A stretch of 64,000 nucleotides of DNA from Microvirga alba (GCF_015694465.1 NZ_JADQDO010000002.1:496001-560000); one strand, 5' to 3'; shown: positions 1 through 9,923, counted from the stretch's first letter. Made by a program: numbers and translations. The notes: generated from the sequence alone by a model not told the origin.

Positions 1-2225
1 CCATCCGAGGCGACCGAATAGCCGTCAGCGGACAGATGCTCGATGCCAAGGCCTCCTTCAAGTGTGTAGGACAAGCCTCTGGTGATGTAGACCCAATCCT
101 GGGCGCCGCCGCTGTCGACGATTTTGACCTTGGAATCGCGGACATAGTATTTGTCGTCCCCGATGCCGCCATCGAGAATGTCCTGCCCACCCGGCGAGCT
201 GCCGATACCGCCGCTGTCCAGGGTGTCGTTCCCGTCACCGCCCTCAAGCGTGTTGGCGTAATCGTTGCCGCGAATGTAATTGTTGAGGGTATTTCCCTCG
301 ACCCGCATGGCAACGGTGCCCGCGCCGAGGATGACGTTCTCAAGGCCGAGACCGTTATTGATCGTATAAAAACCCGGAAACTTCGCGCCCTCGAGAATGG
401 CCGTGTCGCTGGTGCCGCTGCTGTCGACGATGAGATCTCCGACATCGTCGATGACATAGGTGTCGTTGCCCGCGCCGCCGTAAAGCGTATCGGCACCCGC
501 ACCGCCATTGAGCGTATTGTCTAGAGAGTTTCCGCCCAGGCGGTCGGCCTTATCCGTTCCGATCAGCCCCTCGATCTCAACGTAGGTGTCGCCCAGGGCA
601 TCGAAAGTGTTCGTCTTGCCGGAAAACGGGTCCTGTTCCAGGAAGGCATCGACTTTGTTCGCGGAGCCCGCATAGCTGACAATGTCAACGCCGGCCCCTC
701 CGTTGAGATAGTCGCCGCCCTCGCCGCCCTTCAGCGTGTCGGAACCGCTCCCGCCATAGAGGTAGTCGGCACCCTGGCCGCCGTCGATGAAGTCGTCGTC
801 CTCCCGACCGTCGAGCGTATCCGCCTCGGTGCTTCCGTACATGACGTCGTTGCCAGCGCCGCCGGCCATCTCTTTGATGGTCGTGCTCGCGTACATCGTG
901 TCGGCGCCGGCACTTCCATTGATCGCTTCGATTTCCACATAGATGTCGCTATGCGCCTCGTTCGAACTTTTGGATGTGTCGTTGGCGTTGATCACCAATC
1001 CTTTGCCGCCAACGACGTTCGCCCAGTTGTAGAGAACCCAGTCCTTACCTTCGCCACCGTGATAGAGGTCCGCGAAATCGCGAGAACCCGATATGAGCAG
1101 GTCATCGCCCTCGCCGCCATAGAGCGAGTCACTGCCATCGCCGCCATCCAGCGTATCGTTGTACCTGGTCCCGGCATATTGCATGTCCTTCGGGTCGCCT
1201 GCACCCGAGGTCCATTTCACCGGACTCTGCCGCCCGTCATAGACGCGTACATTGTCCCAGTAAGTGAATTTGGAATCAAAGTCGATCCAATCAACGGTAT
1301 ATCGCCCGTCGTGGAGGGATGACAGGTTCCCCGCGAACTTTCGCGGAGCCTCGGCTACGAGGGCATTCTCGGTGACCTTCGCACCATTCGAATCGAAGCT
1401 TTGCGTGTACCACGCGTAATAGGTTTCGCCTTCTACGACCTTGGAGCTCCGGATCGAGTAGAGGACCGCGAAGTTCCCATTGTCGAGCTCCACGATTTTG
1501 TTGGTGGTAATGTCGGTACTCGCATGCGCCATATTAATCTGGGTCAGCACATCGCCAGTTGAGGACAAGATGATGACCTTGCCCTGGTTGAAAACTGCGA
1601 ATTTTCCATTGGACAACTGCGTGAAGCCCGCGCCTTCGTAGTCATAAACGGCAAGAGGCAACAGCCTCGGTGCGGAGACTTGGGTCCCGAGGGGACTGGT
1701 GAAGTATATGTGGGTCCCCGAACCTTCAGCCGAGTTCCCGGCCGCGAGATAGGCAATGCCGCCATTCTTCGTATCGATGATCGGTGCCTTTATAAATCCT
1801 ACCGTCGCCGGAGGCGCGCCCGGATTCTGGAGAACCCCCGAGTTATCATAATACGAGATCACGCGACTGCCGGCAGAATAGTCATTGATCGTGAAGCCGC
1901 CGCCGGTAAGTCCCGTGATCTGGCCGGCAGTCGCCTCGAAGGAGGTTGCATTCCCGGAGGAATCGAAAATGGCGCCCTTCCTTTTGCCCGAAGTATCGGT
2001 CCAGGTCGCAGCGAAACCACCGCCATCGAGCGCAGCGGTTTCGATATTCTTTCCGAGGTTTTTCCATGGGGTGGACGTAAACGTGCCGTCCGCATTCAGG
2101 AAGAAATATGACTGCTGACTCGCGACCAGCATCCTTCCGTCCTTGAGCGCCGTTATCCTGGCGGTCTTTTCGCTGTAATCCGTAACGAATCTTGTGCTTG
2201 CCCAAACATACGGAAACAAGGCCAT
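1..2225 (-). CDS. RTX calcium-binding repeat protein, C-terminus outside window
   Basis: An open frame runs leftward from ATG 2225 off the window edge (741 codons, no stop). The start is supported by a purine-rich ribosome site (GAGAGGGGAA) just upstream. There is no Sec signal peptide, as expected for a type I secretion substrate. Residues 1 to about 350 form a repetitive domain in which short DGG/NGxF motifs are followed by aromatic strands, suggesting a beta-propeller-like fold (inference). From about residue 350 the protein is dominated by RTX nonapeptides of the GGxGxDxLx type (for example GGDGSDSLYGG and GGAGADTLYGG), which bind calcium after export. It is the first of three leftward RTX genes but shares no obvious N-terminal domain with the other two. 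The substrate or adhesive role is unknown. Confidence 0.85.
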   Translation of the reverse strand, partial: MALFPYVWASTRFVTDYSEKTARITALKDGRMLVASQQSYFFLNADGTFTSTPWKNLGKNIETAALDGGGFAATWTDTSGKRKGAIFDSSGNATSFEATAGQITGLTGGGFTINDYSAGSRVISYYDNSGVLQNPGAPPATVGFIKAPIIDTKNGGIAYLAAGNSAEGSGTHIYFTSPLGTQVSAPRLLPLAVYDYEGAGFTQLSNGKFAVFNQGKVIILSSTGDVLTQINMAHASTDITTNKIVELDNGNFAVLYSIRSSKVVEGETYYAWYTQSFDSNGAKVTENALVAEAPRKFAGNLSSLHDGRYTVDWIDFDSKFTYWDNVRVYDGRQSPVKWTSGAGDPKDMQYAGTRYNDTLDGGDGSDSLYGGEGDDLLISGSRDFADLYHGGEGKDWVLYNWANVVGGKGLVINANDTSKSSNEAHSDIYVEIEAINGSAGADTMYASTTIKEMAGGAGNDVMYGSTEADTLDGREDDDFIDGGQGADYLYGGSGSDTLKGGEGGDYLNGGAGVDIVSYAGSANKVDAFLEQDPFSGKTNTFDALGDTYVEIEGLIGTDKADRLGGNSLDNTLNGGAGADTLYGGAGNDTYVIDDVGDLIVDSSGTSDTAILEGAKFPGFYTINNGLGLENVILGAGTVAMRVEGNTLNNYIRGNDYANTLEGGDGNDTLDSGGIGSSPGGQDILDGGIGDDKYYVRDSKVKIVDSGGAQDWVYITRGLSYTLEGGLGIEHLSADGYSVASD

Positions 2226-2687
2226 GGCGATTCCCCTCTCGCGACTAAGTCCACACCGGACGGTATTTCATGGCAAAAATACAATGTCATATCGTAACAA
2301 TCAAGAGCCGAAGGAACTCCCGCCGTTGAGATCGCGAAGTGTTATTTTGCGGTTACGTTATAGATATTGATGCAATGATTGGGTCACGATGAATCAAATT
2401 CCCATTTTTGTTAACAAAACCGCGTGTATTTAACGCAAATTAACCAATTTATATCACGTACATGGAAGTTATAAGCCGCGCTTCAACTCGAACAATAGGA
2501 AAATCGACTTGCTCTCTATCGGTTTTCGTTTTCAGTACGCATGACATTCTTGACCTTTCGCAGGCCCCTTCGCGTCGGGGCCACATCCGCCGCGCCATCC
2601 CCAGAATTGCGACCTCACCACTGGCACGACTTTCGGCGCCCGGAATACGCCAGTCGAAGCGGCGCAGGGAGCAAAGCACACTGCACG

Positions 2688-2714
2688 AGAAGGCTGCTCG
2701 GACAGCCTTTTCTT
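2688..2714 (+). terminator. Hairpin with T-rich tail, no gene upstream
   Basis: AAGGCTG (2690-2696) pairs with CAGCCTT (2703-2709) across a 6-nt loop and is followed by TTTTCTT on the plus strand. There is no plus-strand gene upstream for it to terminate, so it may end an unannotated short transcript or be a chance structure. Confidence 0.35.
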
Positions 2715-2873
2715 CAAGCGTGATAATGACGCCCGAGATTTTGAGACCCTGCCGGAATAGCTTTCGGGTCGACCGTTCGAGCCATACCAAGGTTTGTCGT
2801 CCGCTGCTCTTTCTTAATTCTCACGTGCTTTTCACGCGTCCTAACGCCGAGCATTTTCATGAGGACCCAACGC

Positions 2874-2910
2874 AAAACACCCGCGCTGCTATGTGAGCGC
2901 GGGTGTCTTT
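2874..2910 (-). terminator. Rho-independent terminator of the cadherin-RTX gene
   Basis: A perfect 11-bp stem (ACACCCGCGCT at 2877-2887 with its complement at 2896-2906) encloses an 8-nt loop. It lies about 40 bp beyond the stop of the leftward gene ending at 2949, and in that direction it is followed by a short T run. Confidence 0.8.
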
Positions 2911-2948
2911 GCAGGCTCAGCCTTGTTGGCGGATTGCCTCGCGAGGCG

Positions 2949-5900
2949 TCAGATCACCAGGAAGTTGGTGTGAGACAGATCGGGCGCCTTCTGCAGGATC
3001 GCGAACTGAACCGCCTTCGCATCCGTGCCGCTGCCGTCCGCGTCGTAATACAGGAAGCCGGTCGTATCGTCGTAAATGATCCGCTGGAACTCGTCCGTCG
3101 CCTCCGCTCCCACATGGAACTGCGCCGCACTCAGCGCACCCCTCGTCAGCAGCGTGAACGCACCCGCCTTCTGCAGGTGGATCATGTCGTCCGCCTTGTT
3201 GAAGTCCGTGATCGTATCGATGTTCTTGTCGCTCGGCTTCGTGTCGAAAACAAACACGTCCTTGCCGCCGCCGCCCGTCAACTTATCGTTACCCAGGCCG
3301 CCCCAGAGCGTGTCGTTGCCTTCGCCGCCGATCAGAACATCCTTGCCGCCCGTCGCCTTGATCTTGTCGTCCGTCGCGGCGCCAACCCGCATGATCTCCG
3401 TCGACAGGTTCAGGATATCGACCTTCGTCGACACGACAAGCTCACGGCCAGCCGAGTCCTTCACCAGGACCTTGATCGCATACTCGCTGCCGAACTCGTA
3501 ATCGAGCTTCACGCCGTTCTTCACGAGAAGAACGTTGTTCGCTGTCGGATCCAGTTCAAACGCATCAGTCCCCTCAAGCAGGGTGTATGTCAGCGCACCA
3601 CTCATTCCCGCGCCAGCCGCGGAAAGCGTGCCGACATAGGTTCCGCTCGATGAAAGCTCCGCGACAAAGCCGCCATCCGAAAAGACAGCGTCCGTCGGGC
3701 CACCCGATCCGGGTTTCTCGATCCCGATCGTAAAATTCTTCTGGCTGACATGGCCGTGTCCGTCATCGGCGAGGATCGTTACGACGGCCTGGTGGAGATA
3801 GACCGTGTCATAGTCGATCTTGCTGCCGTCTTTGACACGCAACTCGTATCGATTCCAGGCCTCGTTCTTGACGATCCAAAACGCGTCCGGCAGCGTTCCG
3901 CCGGCGATCGAGTAAGTGATGTCGTCCCCTTCGGGATCGATAGCGCTGACGACGCCGACGAGCGTGAAATCGGCGGCGTGATGAGCGACCTTATCGTCCG
4001 ACAAGGAGATATTATAGGGCGCTCCATTCGGCGTGACGGTGGTGAGCACGATCGGCTTTTCGACGATATGCCCGTGCCCGTCATTGGCGGACAAGGTCAG
4101 GTTGATCGTCGTGATGGAGTTGTAATCGATCAGCCCCGCGTTCACCAGCTTCAGCTGGAACGCGCGCGTTGCCGCATTGTACTCCACCTTGAACGCGTCC
4201 GCCAAGGCACCGGAGAGGGTGTAGGTGATCGGATCCCCTTCGGGGTCCTTGGCACTGACGATGCCGATGACGGTTCCGTCCGACGAGCCCTTCAGAAACT
4301 CGCCGCCAATGAAACGGAGATTCTCGGGAGCCTCGTTGACGTCGTTGACGATGATCTCGAAATCCTTCCGGCTCACGTGACCATGTCCGTCGTCGGCGAC
4401 GATCGTCACGGGGAGACGATCGGCTGTTTCGTAGTCGATCTTGCTGCCGTCCTTGACGCGCAACTCGTACAAGCCCGTTGTGGGGTTTTTTACCACCTCG
4501 AACACGTTCGCCATCGCTCCCGCGACGGAATAGGTGATCGCGTCCCCCTGGCGATCCATGGCGCTGACGACGCCAACGACCGTCTGGTTCGGAGCCTGCT
4601 CATCGACCGTGTTGTTCGACAGGGAGATATTGTATGGCCCGTCCGTCGCGGAAACGATTTTTACGGTGACGTATCTCTCGGTTTTATGATTTTGAAGGTC
4701 TGAAGCGACAATCATAAGGTCGATGAAGTCGAGACTATAGTCGATCAGGCTGGCGTCCTCGACCCGCAATTCGAATTGTCCGGTTTCTTCGTTCAGGACG
4801 ACATTGAAAGCGTCCGCATAGGCACCGAGAATTACAAAATTGACGATGCCGCCCTCGGGATCGATGGCACTGACGGTACCGATCATCGTTCCATTGGGTG
4901 AGTCTTTGAGCAGCTCGTCGCCCGTGATCTGAAGGCTCGGAGCCTCATCCACATCGACGATATCGAGCGTGATCTTTTGCTCGACGGCGATCCCCCCGCT
5001 CGTCTTCTGGCAGAGAACCGTGATGTCGATCTTATGGCCCGGCGTGGTTTCATAGTCGATCTTGCTGCCGTCCCTGAGGAAAAGTTGATAAACTGTTTTT
5101 CCGAGCGCGGAGTCGTAATAGGAAGAGATATAGAAGGGACTGGTTGCGGCATCTTTCAGGGTGAAAATGAATTCATCCCCGAAGTCCGCCTCCGCGCTCA
5201 GTTCGCCGACGAACTGTCCGCTTGCCCCCTCCCGAACCTGAGTGGCGCTCAGGCGAATATCACGAGGAGGCTCCGGAAGATCGATGACATCGATGGTAAC
5301 CTCTTTCTCGAAAGAGAGACCGCCCTTGTCGGTGGCAACGAGTTTGACTTTTATCTTGCCGCCGGGAAGTTTCTCATAATCGAGCTTGGATCGATCCCTT
5401 ACGACCAGCTGGAAGTCCCAGAAGCCAAGCTCGTTCCAAACCTTTGTCACGTCGAAGGCGCTATTTGCGACATCGACGACCGAAATATCGGCAATGTCCT
5501 TTGCCCCCTCGGGATCGACAGCGAAAAGGTCTGCAACGACCGCTCCATTCGAAGCGAGCTCTACAACCGAAAAATTGCTCAGCAGAATATCTGTCGGGCG
5601 TTCGTTGGCGTTGAGAATCTGAATCGAGAACCTCTTCAGCGTCGAAGCCAGCCCGTCGCTGCATTCGACTGTAATGTCGATCGTGTGAAACGGCAGATAT
5701 GGCGACTCATAATCGAGATAGTTATTGTCTTTCACGTATAGGTAGTAACCGGTGGCCCCGTTCCCGCCGATCTCAAGAATGGGATTGGATTCAACCAGAC
5801 TGAATACGAGCTTGGAGAGTGGCTGTTCCTTATCCTTGGCCGAAAAATAGCCAATGATCGTGCCGACAGGCACGTTTTCCACGACCGAGGTGTTAGTTAA

Positions 5901-5975
5901 GGCGACCTGGGTGGGAGCTGTGTTCGGCGGGCCTTCACCATCACCGGGAACGGCTTGAGGAAAATCACTGAGCAT
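2949..5975 (-). CDS. Cadherin-like repeat protein with RTX C-terminus, secreted adhesin-like
   Basis: Protein of 1008 residues starting at ATG 5975 behind a near-perfect AGGAGGT site. It has no signal peptide. Residues ~18-860 comprise about eight cadherin-like modules of roughly 105 residues, each with a VGxVSAxDPEGD-type strand, a DGSKIDYE motif and a closing DVNEAP-type linker. Residues ~870-930 carry RTX nonapeptides (GGEGNDTLWGG, GGLGNDKLTGG). The last ~100 residues (FDTK...DTITDFN...RIIYDDTTGFLYYDADGSG) resemble the C-terminal unit of the RTX protein at 6258-8402, probably the type I secretion module. Such proteins act as calcium-stabilised surface or released adhesins. No type I secretion ABC transporter, membrane fusion protein or TolC gene is in the window, so the exporter must be encoded elsewhere. 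Confidence 0.85.
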   Translation of the reverse strand: MLSDFPQAVPGDGEGPPNTAPTQVALTNTSVVENVPVGTIIGYFSAKDKEQPLSKLVFSLVESNPILEIGGNGATGYYLYVKDNNYLDYESPYLPFHTIDITVECSDGLASTLKRFSIQILNANERPTDILLSNFSVVELASNGAVVADLFAVDPEGAKDIADISVVDVANSAFDVTKVWNELGFWDFQLVVRDRSKLDYEKLPGGKIKVKLVATDKGGLSFEKEVTIDVIDLPEPPRDIRLSATQVREGASGQFVGELSAEADFGDEFIFTLKDAATSPFYISSYYDSALGKTVYQLFLRDGSKIDYETTPGHKIDITVLCQKTSGGIAVEQKITLDIVDVDEAPSLQITGDELLKDSPNGTMIGTVSAIDPEGGIVNFVILGAYADAFNVVLNEETGQFELRVEDASLIDYSLDFIDLMIVASDLQNHKTERYVTVKIVSATDGPYNISLSNNTVDEQAPNQTVVGVVSAMDRQGDAITYSVAGAMANVFEVVKNPTTGLYELRVKDGSKIDYETADRLPVTIVADDGHGHVSRKDFEIIVNDVNEAPENLRFIGGEFLKGSSDGTVIGIVSAKDPEGDPITYTLSGALADAFKVEYNAATRAFQLKLVNAGLIDYNSITTINLTLSANDGHGHIVEKPIVLTTVTPNGAPYNISLSDDKVAHHAADFTLVGVVSAIDPEGDDITYSIAGGTLPDAFWIVKNEAWNRYELRVKDGSKIDYDTVYLHQAVVTILADDGHGHVSQKNFTIGIEKPGSGGPTDAVFSDGGFVAELSSSGTYVGTLSAAGAGMSGALTYTLLEGTDAFELDPTANNVLLVKNGVKLDYEFGSEYAIKVLVKDSAGRELVVSTKVDILNLSTEIMRVGAATDDKIKATGGKDVLIGGEGNDTLWGGLGNDKLTGGGGKDVFVFDTKPSDKNIDTITDFNKADDMIHLQKAGAFTLLTRGALSAAQFHVGAEATDEFQRIIYDDTTGFLYYDADGSGTDAKAVQFAILQKAPDLSHTNFLVI

Positions 5976-6257
5976 AGGGACCTCCTACGACATTACGCTT
6001 CGTAATAATATTGCTGAACAAACTATGAATTGCAACAACATTCCGTCAATCCGTTTGCTCGACTGTTGGTTAACCGAGAGGCGAACGATCCTCCCCTAAT
6101 GCGATCTGCAATTTAAAATTGCGCTAACCTTCGGAGAACAAAGAAGTGACTTAGCCGCGGCTCGATGCGCCACGGCAGGTTGATCCTTCCGGCATTGTCC
6201 AAAGGATGCGGCCCGCAGCCATTCTTCGGGCCGGATTGCGGCGCCTTTCTTCAACTT

Positions 6258-8402
6258 CTAGATCACGAAGAAATCTTTCTCCGACAGCGTCTTGAGGCCC
6301 TTCGGCAAGGTTGCGATCAGGATCGCGGCGGCTTTGCCGGAGCCGTCGGAATCGTAATAGAGCGCGCCTTTCTTGAGGTCGTAGATGATGCGGTCACTCT
6401 TGTCGTGCGCCTTCGCGCCGATCCAGAAGGCGTCCTTCTTCAGTTGAACCGGATTGGCGGGAGTGCCCTTCTTGCCGAGCGCCCTGAAGATCGCGTTGTC
6501 GAGCCAGATGCCGTCGTCCTTGACGTTGAAATCGGTGATCAGATCGACCTGCGTCTTTGTCTTGTCGATTCTGGTGTCGAACACGAAGGTGTCCTTGCCC
6601 GCGCCGCCGGTCAGCGTGTCCTTACCCTGCCCGCCGTAGAGCGTGTCATGGCCGGAACCACCCGTGATCACGTTGTCGAGCGTGTTGCCCGTCAGGGTCA
6701 GAGACGACGCGCCTGAACCTGTCAGGTTCTCGACGAAAGCGCCGAGCGTGAAACTGACGCTCGCGATGACCGTATCGAGGCCATCGCCAGCGGCCACCTC
6801 CGTCACGACGTCGCCGGTATTGTCCACGTGGTAGGTATCGTTGCCCGAACCGCCGAGCATGTGGTCTGCGCCCGCGCCGCCATCGAGGGTGTCGGCCCCT
6901 GCGCCGCCGTTGAGAACATTGTTGGCGGCGTTGCCCTTGATATTGTTGTCGAGCCCGTTGCCCGTGAGGGTCAGCGCACCGGTCGCGGCCGCGCTCAGGT
7001 TTTCCACCTGGTCGGTCAGAGCATAGCTGATGCTGGCGACGACCTCGTCCACACCACCGCCCGCAATTTCGACAACGACATCTCCGGCATTGTCGACATA
7101 GAACTTGTCATTGCCGACGCCGCCCTCCATGCGGTCCGCGCCCGCGCCGCCGATGAGCGTGTCGTCGCCGCCGCCGCCTCTGAGCGTGTCATTGCCGGCC
7201 GCCCCATCGAAGAGATTGCCAAGCGCATCGCCGGTGAAGGTGTCGCCGAGCTTGGTTCCGAGGAAGGCCTCGACGTTGATGTAAGTGTCGGCGCCATAGG
7301 TGTTGCCGGGCGAGGACGGGTTGGACAGATCGAGCGTCACCGCCCGGTTGAGCGTTTCCGCGTCGCGGAAGGTCACGGTGTCGTAGCCCGCGCCGCCATC
7401 GACGGTATCATTCCCCTGCCCACCATCGAGCGTATCGTTACCCTCGCCGCCGAAGAGCTTGTCATCGCCCGTTCCGCCAAACAGCTGGTCGTCGCCGCCG
7501 CCGCCATCGAGCGTGTCAAAGCCGCTTTTGGAATCGAAGACGTTGGCGAGCGCGTTGCCAGTCAGCTTGTCCGAACCGATACCGCTCACGATGTTTTCGA
7601 TGTTGCGGATCACGTCCATGCCGAGGCCGGTATTCTGAGGGCCGGTCACGGACAGGTCGAGCGTCAGCGCGACCTCAGAGATGGTGAAGGTGTCGATGCC
7701 GTCGCCGCCATCGATGGTGTCGTTGCCGGTCAAGGCGGTAAAGGTTTCCGAACCCGCGCCGCCATAGGCCTGGTTGTCGCCGAAGCCGAGATCGATGATG
7801 CCTTCGACGGTTCCGCCCTTGCCGAAATAGAGATCGTTGCCGTCCCCGAGCGAAACGTTGCCGCGGATCCTGCCGGTGTTGACGACCGTGTCGGCGCCAA
7901 ACCCCTCGGCCCAGATCGCCCCGACGCCATTGCCCGAGCCGGTGGCGCCCAGGATCTCGCCGGAATTGAATACCGTGAGGCCCTCAGCCGAGCTGGGCGA
8001 GCTGTAAAGGATGGCGCATCCCCAATTCTTCCCATTCGCGATGGTTCCACCGTTCTGGACGGTGGCGGACCCATTGCCGAGGGCCATGCCATAGAGGCTG
8101 CCATAGACGATTCCACCCGATCCGATCGTCGTCGTCGTCGGGCCGTTCACCGCGGAGATGGCCGTGTCGTCGATGCTGCCGACGGCACCGTAAACGGTAA
8201 TCGACGCCTTGCCGGCCGCCATGATTCCGTTGGCCGAGGATCCGGTCGCCGTGATGTAGCCCCACCGCGAGATCACGATCTCGTCACCATTGGGAAGCGA
8301 GAAGCCGGGGGCGCCAGTCACATTGATCGCGTTGTCTTCATTAATGATATGCCGGGTCATGGGCGTGTTTCCAAAGATCGAGGTTAGGAAATCGATTTTC
8401 AT
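6258..8402 (-). CDS. RTX calcium-binding repeat protein
   Basis: Protein of 714 residues from ATG 8402. An ATG at 8360 (residue 15) is an equally plausible start, as neither has a strong ribosome site. Residues 1-200 form a repetitive beta-helix-like region rich in short G-A-I/T strands. From ~215 to ~600 there are many RTX nonapeptide blocks (GGAGADTLDGG and similar), interspersed with the VENL...TLTGNxLDN spacer typical of this family. The final 120 residues end in DGSGKAAAILIATL...FFVI and match the tail of the cadherin-RTX protein. It is therefore predicted to be a type I-secreted, calcium-folded extracellular protein. No protease or lipase catalytic motif was found. Confidence 0.85.
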   Translation of the reverse strand: MKIDFLTSIFGNTPMTRHIINEDNAINVTGAPGFSLPNGDEIVISRWGYITATGSSANGIMAAGKASITVYGAVGSIDDTAISAVNGPTTTTIGSGGIVYGSLYGMALGNGSATVQNGGTIANGKNWGCAILYSSPSSAEGLTVFNSGEILGATGSGNGVGAIWAEGFGADTVVNTGRIRGNVSLGDGNDLYFGKGGTVEGIIDLGFGDNQAYGGAGSETFTALTGNDTIDGGDGIDTFTISEVALTLDLSVTGPQNTGLGMDVIRNIENIVSGIGSDKLTGNALANVFDSKSGFDTLDGGGGDDQLFGGTGDDKLFGGEGNDTLDGGQGNDTVDGGAGYDTVTFRDAETLNRAVTLDLSNPSSPGNTYGADTYINVEAFLGTKLGDTFTGDALGNLFDGAAGNDTLRGGGGDDTLIGGAGADRMEGGVGNDKFYVDNAGDVVVEIAGGGVDEVVASISYALTDQVENLSAAATGALTLTGNGLDNNIKGNAANNVLNGGAGADTLDGGAGADHMLGGSGNDTYHVDNTGDVVTEVAAGDGLDTVIASVSFTLGAFVENLTGSGASSLTLTGNTLDNVITGGSGHDTLYGGQGKDTLTGGAGKDTFVFDTRIDKTKTQVDLITDFNVKDDGIWLDNAIFRALGKKGTPANPVQLKKDAFWIGAKAHDKSDRIIYDLKKGALYYDSDGSGKAAAILIATLPKGLKTLSEKDFFVI

Positions 8403-8687
8403 CGTTATGACGTATCTAGTCTCAGTATAACGTTATGGAAGTGCATTCGCGCACTTCGAGGAGGCCGGGTGGGAACTCTGGATTAAGAAGAACATCCAGA
8501 GGAGCCGCGCGCGTACACTGAATGGACGACGTCACAGCCCCGTCGGCCTTTGCGTCATTTTGCCAGCTGCGCAGGGCAATGCCTTCTGTTTCAATGGTTA
8601 CGCTTCGTCGGATCGGAGGCGGCAACGTCACCGCTTCATGTCCGCACGAAGCGCCCATGCCGTCTTTTCGGAGAACCCGACCGAGCC

Positions 8688-9194
8688 ATGAGCGACCTTC
8701 TCGTCAGTATCCGTCACGCCAAGACGGAGGATGCCGCTGCCCTGTCCAAGGTCTTCGATGCCGCCTGGCGCGAAGCCTATCAGGGTATCATTCCCGGCGT
8801 CGCGCTGGAGAAGATGCTGGCAAGACGGGGAACGCGCTGGTGGCGCTCCACCCTCTCGCGGGGCCGCCCGCTGGCGGTTCTGGACATCGGGCAGGGCATC
8901 GCGGGCTATGCCTCCTACGGGCGCTGTCGCGACCGGGCGTTGCCGGCCGCAGGCGAAATCGACGAGCTTTATCTGCTGCCGGAATATCAGGGCCTCGGCT
9001 TCGGCCGCCGGCTCTTCAAGGCCGTATGCAACGATCTGCGCGCCCGGGAAATGAACGGTATCGTGCTATGGGCGCTCGCCGACAACGAGCGCGCCTGTGC
9101 CTTCTACGAGGGTTTGGGCGGCCAGGGCGTCGCGCGGGTGGAAGAGCGCATCGGCGGCGTATTGTTGGCAAAAATCGCCTATCTCTTCCGCTAA
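8688..9194 (+). CDS. GNAT family N-acetyltransferase
   Basis: A 168-residue protein with the acetyl-CoA binding signature of GNAT enzymes: [15 protein letters not shown] (the Q/RxxGxG/A loop) and the later [16 protein letters not shown] segment. ATG 8688 is preferred because translation from it gives a compact GNAT domain and a GGAGAA purine stretch lies upstream. The frame stays open further upstream, but that stretch has poor composition. The substrate cannot be inferred. The gene is 143 bp upstream of ppa with a RIME-like palindrome between, so co-transcription is uncertain. Confidence 0.85.
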   Translation: MSDLLVSIRHAKTEDAAALSKVFDAAWREAYQGIIPGVALEKMLARRGTRWWRSTLSRGRPLAVLDIGQGIAGYASYGRCRDRALPAAGEIDELYLLPEYQGLGFGRRLFKAVCNDLRAREMNGIVLWALADNERACAFYEGLGGQGVARVEERIGGVLLAKIAYLFR

Positions 9195-9243
9195 AGGCCT
9201 TTTCGGCCCCTGTCGCCGAGGCCCGCCCTAAACGCTTGAATCT

Positions 9244-9294
9244 GCGCATGATCCGACCGCCGAACCGTTGCCACTTCAGCGGATCATGCGCTAG
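9244..9294. repeat. RIME-like palindromic repeat, copy 1
   Basis: Palindromic intergenic element bounded by GCATGATCCG and CGGATCATGCGCTAG. It belongs to the same family as those at 12801-12905, 27008-27059, 42641-42723, 56422-56477 and 59341-59396. Confidence 0.65.
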
Positions 9295-9337
9295 GGAAGC
9301 GGCGACCTTTTTTGCCTACTTTTCGGAGACTACGTTT

Positions 9338-9871
9338 ATGCGCCTTGATGCGATCGCGATTGGAAAGAACCCGCCGGACGACGTGAACGTCGTCATCGAA
9401 GTGCCGATCGGCGGCGAGCCCATCAAATACGAGATGGACAAGGATGCCGGCACCCTCTTCGTCGACCGCTTCCTTTACACCGCCATGCGCTATCCGGGGA
9501 ATTACGGCTTCATCCCGCACACCCTGTCCGGCGACGGCGACCCCTGCGACGTGCTGGTCGCCAACACCCGCGCTATCATTGCGGGCGCGGTCATGAGCGT
9601 GCGCCCCGTCGGCGTGCTGGTGATGGAAGACAATGCGGGCGAGGACGAGAAGATCATCGCCGTCCCCTCAGCCCACATCACCCAGCGCTACGACCGGGTG
9701 AAGACCTATACCGATCTGCCGGAGATCACCCTCAAGCAGATCGAGCACTTCTTCCAGCATTACAAGGATCTGGAGCCCGGCAAGTGGGTCAAGATCATCC
9801 GCTGGGGCGATGCGGACGAGGCCAAGCGCCTGATCCTCGAGGGCATCGAGCGGGCGAAGAAGAAGGGCTGA
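9338..9871 (+). CDS. ppa: Inorganic pyrophosphatase
   Basis: A 177-residue family I soluble pyrophosphatase, full length for bacteria. It hydrolyses pyrophosphate to phosphate and so drives biosynthetic reactions. Visible hallmarks are [16 protein letters not shown], the [12 protein letters not shown] segment and the metal-binding [10 protein letters not shown] motif holding the catalytic aspartates. ATG 9338 is chosen because family members begin MRxDxI. The frame is open for another 270 codons upstream, but that portion overlaps the acetyltransferase and is not credible. A strong terminator follows the gene. Confidence 0.97.
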   Translation: MRLDAIAIGKNPPDDVNVVIEVPIGGEPIKYEMDKDAGTLFVDRFLYTAMRYPGNYGFIPHTLSGDGDPCDVLVANTRAIIAGAVMSVRPVGVLVMEDNAGEDEKIIAVPSAHITQRYDRVKTYTDLPEITLKQIEHFFQHYKDLEPGKWVKIIRWGDADEAKRLILEGIERAKKKG

Positions 9872-9892
9872 GGCTTTTTTTTCACGATTTGG

Positions 9893-9923
9893 AATGGCCG
9901 GGCTTCGCTCCGGCCATTTTTTT
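9893..9923 (+). terminator. Rho-independent terminator of ppa
   Basis: A 9-bp perfect stem (AATGGCCGG at 9893-9901 with 9910-9918), an 8-nt loop and seven T residues at 9917-9923, starting 22 bp past the ppa stop. Confidence 0.9.

Larger units (their letters stand above)
2226..2948. other. Long intergenic region between two RTX genes
   Basis: This gap of about 720 bp holds no convincing gene. Positions 2240-2460 are markedly AT-rich for this genome and should contain the promoter of the leftward RTX gene at 2225. A plus-strand frame of 144 codons (2462-2896) has unnatural composition and no homology I recognise. Two hairpins are visible: one at 2874-2910 (terminator of the next RTX gene) and one at 2688-2714. 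Confidence 0.6.

Noticed and set aside
2462..2896. A 144-codon plus-strand frame in the RTX intergenic gap
   Set aside because: Composition is unlike the rest of the genome's proteins, no ribosome site is seen, and the frame runs through two hairpins.
6580..7560. Regularly spaced repeats in the RTX gene that could suggest a CRISPR array
   Set aside because: They are degenerate coding repeats of about 27 bp that stay in frame and encode GGxGxDxL; there are no unique spacers.
6828..8387. A 519-codon plus-strand frame opposite the RTX gene
   Set aside because: The repetitive valine/alanine-rich translation mirrors the RTX nonapeptide code on the minus strand.
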